DNA from: a candidate division TA06 bacterium SM23_40
Lineage (GTDB): Bacteria; LJUI01; SM1-40
Length of the DNA: 10,059 bases
Direction of reading: 5' to 3'
NCBI GenBank assembly: GCA_001303705.1
Contig: LJUI01000089.1
Coordinates: 1-10,059, forward strand
Shown: positions 6,336 through 10,059 of the stretch, one piece after another
How positions within the stretch are numbered: position 1 is the stretch's first letter
Layout of the letters: each line of letters starts with the position of its first letter
Notes under the pieces: model-generated
Told to the model about the DNA's origin: nothing
The model's input: the letters and a program-made list of their open reading frames with translations, nothing else
The model's database searches: none
Program-made: the position numbers and the translations under genes

Positions 6336-8795
6336 ATGGGTACGAGGACGGTCGATCTCCACATAGAAGGGATGAACTGCGCCAGCTGCGTGGCGAGGAT
6401 CGAAAAGGGACTGGCACGGCTTGAGGGCGTGGACGAGGTGAGCGCAAACCTCGCTACCGAGCGGGCGACCGTCAGCTTCGATCCTGACGTTGTCGGGATC
6501 GACCGCCTCATCGAGGAGGTCTCAAACCTCGGGTATCGGGCGGTCACCGAGCGGCTCACATTGCCTATCGAGGGGATGACCTGCGCCGCATGTGTTGCCC
6601 GGGTGGAGCGTGCGCTCAGCGAGGTCGATGGCGTAGTCGGCGCGAATGTCAATTTCGCTACTGAGCAGGCGACCGTCGACTTTCAGCCGTCACTGGTGAC
6701 ACTCGATCGGCTGAGCGAGGCTGTGGACGCGGCGGGCTACAGAGTCGGCAGGCTGGAGGGGGAGGAAGAACCGGCTGATGCCGAACGGCTCGCCAGAGGG
6801 CGGGAAGTACGCGTCCTCAAACTGAAGCTCGCCATCGGTGTCTCTGTAAGTGCCGTTCTCTTCGTCGGCATGCTCCGCATGTGGATTCCGGTAATACCTT
6901 CCATCTTCTCCAATCCGTATCTCCAGTTTGTCATTGCCACGCCCGTCCAATTCTGGGTAGGATGGCAGTTCTACCGTGGGTTCTGGAAGGCGCTTCTCCA
7001 TCGCACCGCCGACATGAATACGCTGATCGCCGTGGGCACTTCCGCGGCGTACCTGTATAGTCTCGTCGCCACATTCGTTCCCCAGTGGCTTGCCCAGGCG
7101 GGCCAGGGGCGGGAGGTCTACTATGACACCGCGGTGATGATCGTCACGTTGATCATATTGGGGCGATTCCTCGAGGCCCGGGCCAAGGGGCAGGCGTCAG
7201 AAGCAATTCGACAGCTGATCGGTCTGCAGCCGAAGATGGCGCGGGTGAGGCGGGACGGAGTGGAGGTCGATATCCGAGTTGAAGACGTGCAGGTCGGCGA
7301 CCTCGTCATCGTGCGCCCGGGCGAGAGGATCCCGGTCGATGGCCGGGTGCGGGAGGGATACTCCAGTGTCGATGAATCGATGTTGACCGGCGAGAGCATC
7401 CCTGTCGAGAAGGGCATCGGCGACCAGGTCATCGGGGCGACGATCAACAAGACAGGGAGCTTCGTCTTCGAGGCCATCAACGTTGGCAGAGAGACGGCAC
7501 TGGCTCAGATCATTAGGCTCGTTCAGGAGGCGCAGGGGTCGAAGGCTCCGATTCAGCGTCTGGCCGATCGCGTGGCGAGTATCTTTGTGCCGGCCGTGAT
7601 CGCCATCGCTGCCGTCACTTTCCTCATCTGGTTGTTTTTCGGCCCCGAGCCCTCGCTCACATTCGCGCTCGTCAACTTCGTCGCCGTATTGATCGTCGCC
7701 TGCCCCTGCGCTCTGGGGCTCGCAACGCCGACGGCGATCATGGTGGGGACGGGCAGGGGCGCGCAGCTCGGGATATTGATCCGTGGAGGTGAATCCCTCG
7801 AAGTCGCACATCGCTTGCGTTCGGTCATCTTTGACAAGACGGGAACGCTCACGGAAGGTAAGCCGCGTGTTACCGACGTGATTGCACTGGGGAATGTGGG
7901 AGAGAGCGAGATCATTCGCCTGGCGGCGTCGGCGGAGCGCGGGTCAGAACATCCGCTCGGCGAGGCTCTGGTGGAGAAGGCGGCGGAGCGCGGGATCGAG
8001 CTGTCGAGGGCGGAACAGTTCGATACCCTGCCCGGCCTCGGGGTGCGCGCCACCGTCAGTGGAAGAAGCCTCACCATAGGTAATATGAAGATGGCGGAGG
8101 GCGATGGGCTGGAGACGAGCGGGGCCACCGAGCATCTCGAGCGGCTTTCCGGCGAAGGGAAGACACCTGTCATCATCGCCGAGGACGGAGTGATTCTGGG
8201 AGTGGTGGCGGTAGCCGACACACTAAAGGATCATGCGGCGGAAGCGGTAGGTTCACTTCACAGGCTCGGGCTCGAGGTACTGATGATCACCGGTGATAAC
8301 AAGAGGACCGCGGACGCAATCGCCGGTGATGTGGGGATCGATCGCGTGCTTGCCGAGGTGTTGCCGCACGAGAAGGCGGGCGAGGTTAAGACGCTCCAGG
8401 ATGCTGGGCGGATCGTCGCTATGGTCGGGGATGGCATCAACGACTCACCGGCCCTGGCCCAGGCAGACCTCGGGATCGCGATCGGGACGGGCACCGATGT
8501 GGCCATGGAGGCGTCTGACATCACGCTCATCACCGGAGATGTGAGAGGAGTGGTGACTGCGATCGAGCTTTCACGCCAGACGGTGCGGACCATCAAACAG
8601 AACCTGTTCTGGGCGTTCTTCTACAATAGCGCCTTCATACCCGTGGCGGCCGGGGTCCTGTACCCGGCGTTTGGCATCCTGCTCAATCCGGTCTTCGCCG
8701 CTGTGGCCATGGCGTTCAGCTCCGTATCGGTTGTGACGAACTCCCTCAGGTTGCGGCGATTCAAGCCGCGGGTTGTGTCGGGAGGCCGACCGTGA
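6336..8795 (+). CDS. copA: Copper-exporting P1B-type ATPase (CopA-like)
   Basis: 819 residues, normal for CopA with two metal-binding domains. It exports Cu(I) across the inner membrane using ATP. Domains: HMA1 with GMNCASC (12-18), HMA2 with GMTCAAC (80-86), eight membrane helices from about residue 160, actuator loop TGES (351-354), the CPC metal site (456-458, [12 protein letters not shown]), the phosphorylation motif DKTGTLT (500-506, Asp500), the nucleotide-domain HP motif SEHPLG (537-542), the hinge GDGIND (698-703), then YN (763-764) and M-A-F-S-S (792-796). YN plus MxxSS mark the Cu(I)-specific P1B-1 class rather than Zn/Cd pumps. ATG 6336 is chosen because AGAGG (6326-6330) is 5 nt upstream; an in-frame GTG at 6306 lacks a good site. 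It lies 34 bp after the selenoprotein gene, likely cotranscribed. It could supply copper to a cytochrome oxidase (CcoI/FixI-like role) or serve detoxification. Confidence 0.96.
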   Translation: MGTRTVDLHIEGMNCASCVARIEKGLARLEGVDEVSANLATERATVSFDPDVVGIDRLIEEVSNLGYRAVTERLTLPIEGMTCAACVARVERALSEVDGVVGANVNFATEQATVDFQPSLVTLDRLSEAVDAAGYRVGRLEGEEEPADAERLARGREVRVLKLKLAIGVSVSAVLFVGMLRMWIPVIPSIFSNPYLQFVIATPVQFWVGWQFYRGFWKALLHRTADMNTLIAVGTSAAYLYSLVATFVPQWLAQAGQGREVYYDTAVMIVTLIILGRFLEARAKGQASEAIRQLIGLQPKMARVRRDGVEVDIRVEDVQVGDLVIVRPGERIPVDGRVREGYSSVDESMLTGESIPVEKGIGDQVIGATINKTGSFVFEAINVGRETALAQIIRLVQEAQGSKAPIQRLADRVASIFVPAVIAIAAVTFLIWLFFGPEPSLTFALVNFVAVLIVACPCALGLATPTAIMVGTGRGAQLGILIRGGESLEVAHRLRSVIFDKTGTLTEGKPRVTDVIALGNVGESEIIRLAASAERGSEHPLGEALVEKAAERGIELSRAEQFDTLPGLGVRATVSGRSLTIGNMKMAEGDGLETSGATEHLERLSGEGKTPVIIAEDGVILGVVAVADTLKDHAAEAVGSLHRLGLEVLMITGDNKRTADAIAGDVGIDRVLAEVLPHEKAGEVKTLQDAGRIVAMVGDGINDSPALAQADLGIAIGTGTDVAMEASDITLITGDVRGVVTAIELSRQTVRTIKQNLFWAFFYNSAFIPVAAGVLYPAFGILLNPVFAAVAMAFSSVSVVTNSLRLRRFKPRVVSGGRP

Positions 8796-8876
8796 TGAGG
8801 GGGGCCGGTTCTCGGTGGCGAGTCTGTTGAGGAGCGCATCGGGGACGTTCTCGAAGATCGGGGAGGTTCGATTCCA

Positions 8877-9011
8877 GTGATAGGGATGGCCGCTCTACTC
8901 GTTGTGCTGGTGCTCGTCTGGGTCTTCGTCACAATGGGAGTCGTCCTGTCGGTCTGGTGGTGGCGGATCCGGCGAAGAGAGGGGAAGGGTGAGCGCTCCG
9001 ATAAGTCCTGA
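8877..9011 (+). CDS. Small single-pass membrane protein downstream of copA
   Basis: 44 residues from GTG 8877. One long hydrophobic helix (about residues 4-28, ALLVVLVLVWVFVTMGVVLSV) is followed by WWWRIRRREGKGERSDKS, a basic cytoplasmic tail. GGGGAGG (8860-8866) is 10 nt before the GTG; the in-frame ATG at 8886 would sit 19 nt away, so GTG is preferred. The position right after a copper ATPase is where CcoS (cbb3 oxidase assembly) is often found, but the CcoS motif (GQFDDLE) is absent. The layout also recalls CcmD or CcoQ. No family can be named. The intact reading frame, ribosome site and membrane helix support a real gene. Confidence 0.55.
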   Translation: MIGMAALLVVLVLVWVFVTMGVVLSVWWWRIRRREGKGERSDKS

Positions 9012-9332
9012 CTCTGGTTGCGGCAGCTTGGCGAGCCTGCAGGGTGGGACCGCTTTCCTGGAGCGGAAGGAAAAGATCACTGTCTGTAAAAACTGTCGGC
9101 CACCTGCGGATGTGCGCTGTGGCCGACATTGTTCGAACGTGACGCAGCAGGTAGAGGTGGCATCCTCTGTTTCTGAGACCTCCTGACGAAGGCGACTGTT
9201 GCCTGGGGGAGACTGACGGAAGCGACAGAAGGTTGTGTCCGTCTCAGTTAAGGCGAGGAATGGCTGCGGGCGGTGTCGGTGTGTCGGCGCCCAGATAGGC
9301 ATGAAGATAGGAGTTGCTTGCCGGAGGCCTTG
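9012..9332. other. 321-bp stretch without a supported gene
   Basis: Lies between the small membrane protein and the MATE gene. It holds a strong hairpin (9094-9128, listed separately), a palindrome GTTCGAAC (9131-9138) and a second weaker foldback: ACTGACGGA (9212-9220) pairs with TCCG (9238-9241) and TCAGT (9244-9248), giving 9 bp with a 2-nt bulge. The latter may belong to the leader of the MATE gene. No tRNA, repeat array or convincing coding frame was seen; a 65-codon open frame at 8989-9186 is discussed under findings. Confidence 0.6.
9094..9128 (+). terminator. Probable intrinsic terminator of the copA transcript
   Basis: TGTCGGCCAC (9094-9103) and GTGGCCGACA (9119-9128) are perfect complements, a 10-bp GC-rich stem. 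The 15-nt loop can add three more pairs (GCG 9106-9108 with CGC 9115-9117). The stem is followed by TTGTT and preceded by an A-run (9088-9092), so it would have a short U-tract on + transcripts and a better one on - transcripts. It sits 83 nt after the small membrane protein and before the MATE gene, a sensible boundary. Confidence 0.55.
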
Positions 9333-10059
9333 ATGCGCGACTGGACGAGCGGGAGTGTGGTTGGAAATGTATGGCATCTCGCATTGCCGATGATGCTGTC
9401 TAATTTCCTTCAGACGACGTACAACTTCGTCGACATGGTCTTCGTGGGGAGGCTCGGGCCTGAGGCCGTTGCGGCCGTCGCACTGGCCGGGACGCTCCTC
9501 ATGGTCATCATCACTATCGCTGTCGGCCTGCAGATAGGCACGGCGGCAATGGTAGCGAGATTCGTGGGAGCGCGCGATGAGTCGAGCGCGGGCGATGTTG
9601 CCGTCCAGTCGCTCTTGCTCGGGATCGCGGGATCGGTAGGTCTTGTCTTCTTTGGCTGGTTCCTCGCCAGGCCCACGCTCATGCTCCTCGGCGGGAGAGG
9701 AGAGGTGCTCGAGCTGGCTACCGGATACCTTCGTGTCATGTTCAGCGGCTCGATCGCCATCTTCTTACTCTTCCTATCGAGTGCAGTCCTCCAGGGGTCA
9801 GGGGATGCCCTGACCCCACTCAAGGCCCTTACTCTGTCGAACACCGCTAACGTCATCCTCGACCCGTTGCTCATATTCGGCCCATGGATCTTCCCCGCGC
9901 TCGGAGTTCAGGGGGCGGCATATGCAACGGTGACCGCGCGCGGCCTGGGTGTGATCTTCGTCCTGAGTGTTCTTCTCCGCGGTCGGTCTCGGGTGAGAGT
10001 GCGATGGAGGAAAGTGAGGCTCAATATCGGGATGATGTGGCGCGTCGTACGTATCGCGG
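9333..10059 (+). CDS. MATE-family multidrug/cation efflux transporter, 3' end beyond the window
   Basis: 242 complete codons, roughly the first half of a 440-460 residue protein; the frame is open to the window edge. MATE proteins expel cationic drugs, toxins or metabolites in exchange for Na+ or H+. The N-terminal half is typical: after MRDWTSGSVVGNVWHLALPM comes helix 1 (MMLSNFLQTTYNFVDMVFVGRLGPEAVAAVALA, read in two parts), the segment GLQIGTAAMVARFVGAR (about residues 65-81), the LQGSGDALTPLKALTLSN signature (about 152-169) and NVILDPLLIFGPW. About six membrane helices are visible. ATG 9333 has GGAGG (9323-9327) 5 nt upstream. It follows the hairpin at 9094-9128 and is probably a separate transcription unit. 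Closest subfamily by feel is the NorM/DinF-like branch; substrate cannot be read from sequence. Confidence 0.93.
   Translation, partial: MRDWTSGSVVGNVWHLALPMMLSNFLQTTYNFVDMVFVGRLGPEAVAAVALAGTLLMVIITIAVGLQIGTAAMVARFVGARDESSAGDVAVQSLLLGIAGSVGLVFFGWFLARPTLMLLGGRGEVLELATGYLRVMFSGSIAIFLLFLSSAVLQGSGDALTPLKALTLSNTANVILDPLLIFGPWIFPALGVQGAAYATVTARGLGVIFVLSVLLRGRSRVRVRWRKVRLNIGMMWRVVRIA

Noticed and set aside
8795-8830. Second candidate in-frame TGA (C-TGA at 8828-8830) following an ATG that overlaps the copA stop, considered as another Sec gene.
   Set aside because: The reading frame after the TGA is Arg-rich low-complexity sequence without a fold or homology, and it overlaps the ribosome site and start of the small membrane protein in another frame.
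8865-8875. tRNA T-loop-like string GGTTCGATTCC, considered as the 3' part of a tRNA, possibly tRNA-Sec.
   Set aside because: Only 2 bp of T-stem form (GG/CC; flanking A and G mismatch), no matching acceptor strand exists upstream within 100 nt, and no anticodon arm was found. The region fits the ribosome site and start of the small membrane protein.

Overview
The window is a dense, GC-rich bacterial segment with every convincing gene on the + strand. Two features point to an uncultured lineage of the FCB superphylum (the Krumholzibacteriota / Eisenbacteria / Latescibacterota type): the FlgD-like / type IX-style C-terminal domain with a PNPF motif on the large secreted protein, and its DGDG..EGGE (CARDB-like) module. 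This placement is an inference from protein style, not from a marker gene.

Layout. Positions 60-3510 are a tightly packed System I cytochrome c maturation operon: a membrane-anchored periplasmic protein with an Ig-like domain, then ccmA (heme-exporter ATPase), ccmB and ccmC (membrane subunits) and a 37-residue ccmD. These genes overlap or lie within about 10 bp of each other. A 147-bp gap leads to a DUF302 gene (3658-4047). A 202-bp leader full of inverted repeats follows, then a large secreted gene (4250-6301). After it come a CopA-type Cu(I) P-type ATPase with two heavy-metal-associated domains (6336-8795), a 44-residue single-pass membrane peptide (8877-9011), a 321-bp stretch without a supported gene that carries a terminator-like hairpin, and the first 242 codons of a MATE-family efflux transporter (9333 to the window edge).

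The most important observation is that the 4250-6301 gene is interrupted by one in-frame TGA at 4364-4366, and this TGA looks like selenocysteine rather than a stop. Upstream of it, in the same frame, are a strong ribosome binding site, an ATG, a good signal peptide and the sequence AEGFTNTG. Downstream come ASCPPADS and a complete thioredoxin/Omp28-like domain with a TPDSWFDG cis-Pro loop. The TGA falls exactly on the first position of the C-x-x-C redox motif, giving U-A-S-C. Starting 14 nt after the TGA is an 8-bp stem with a GUG loop (4381-4399), with the loop 22 nt from the codon, which matches bacterial SECIS geometry. A conventional gene caller would start the protein at 4391 and lose both the signal peptide and the active site. 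To my knowledge an Omp28-like, multi-domain secreted UxxC protein is not among the commonly listed bacterial selenoprotein families.

How the genes may work together (inference): heme export and cytochrome c assembly, copper export and an extracytoplasmic thiol/selenol oxidoreductase are all envelope redox or metal-handling functions. The ccm block is clearly one operon. The selenoprotein and copA, 34 bp apart, may form a second unit, possibly controlled by the structured leader at 4076-4231.
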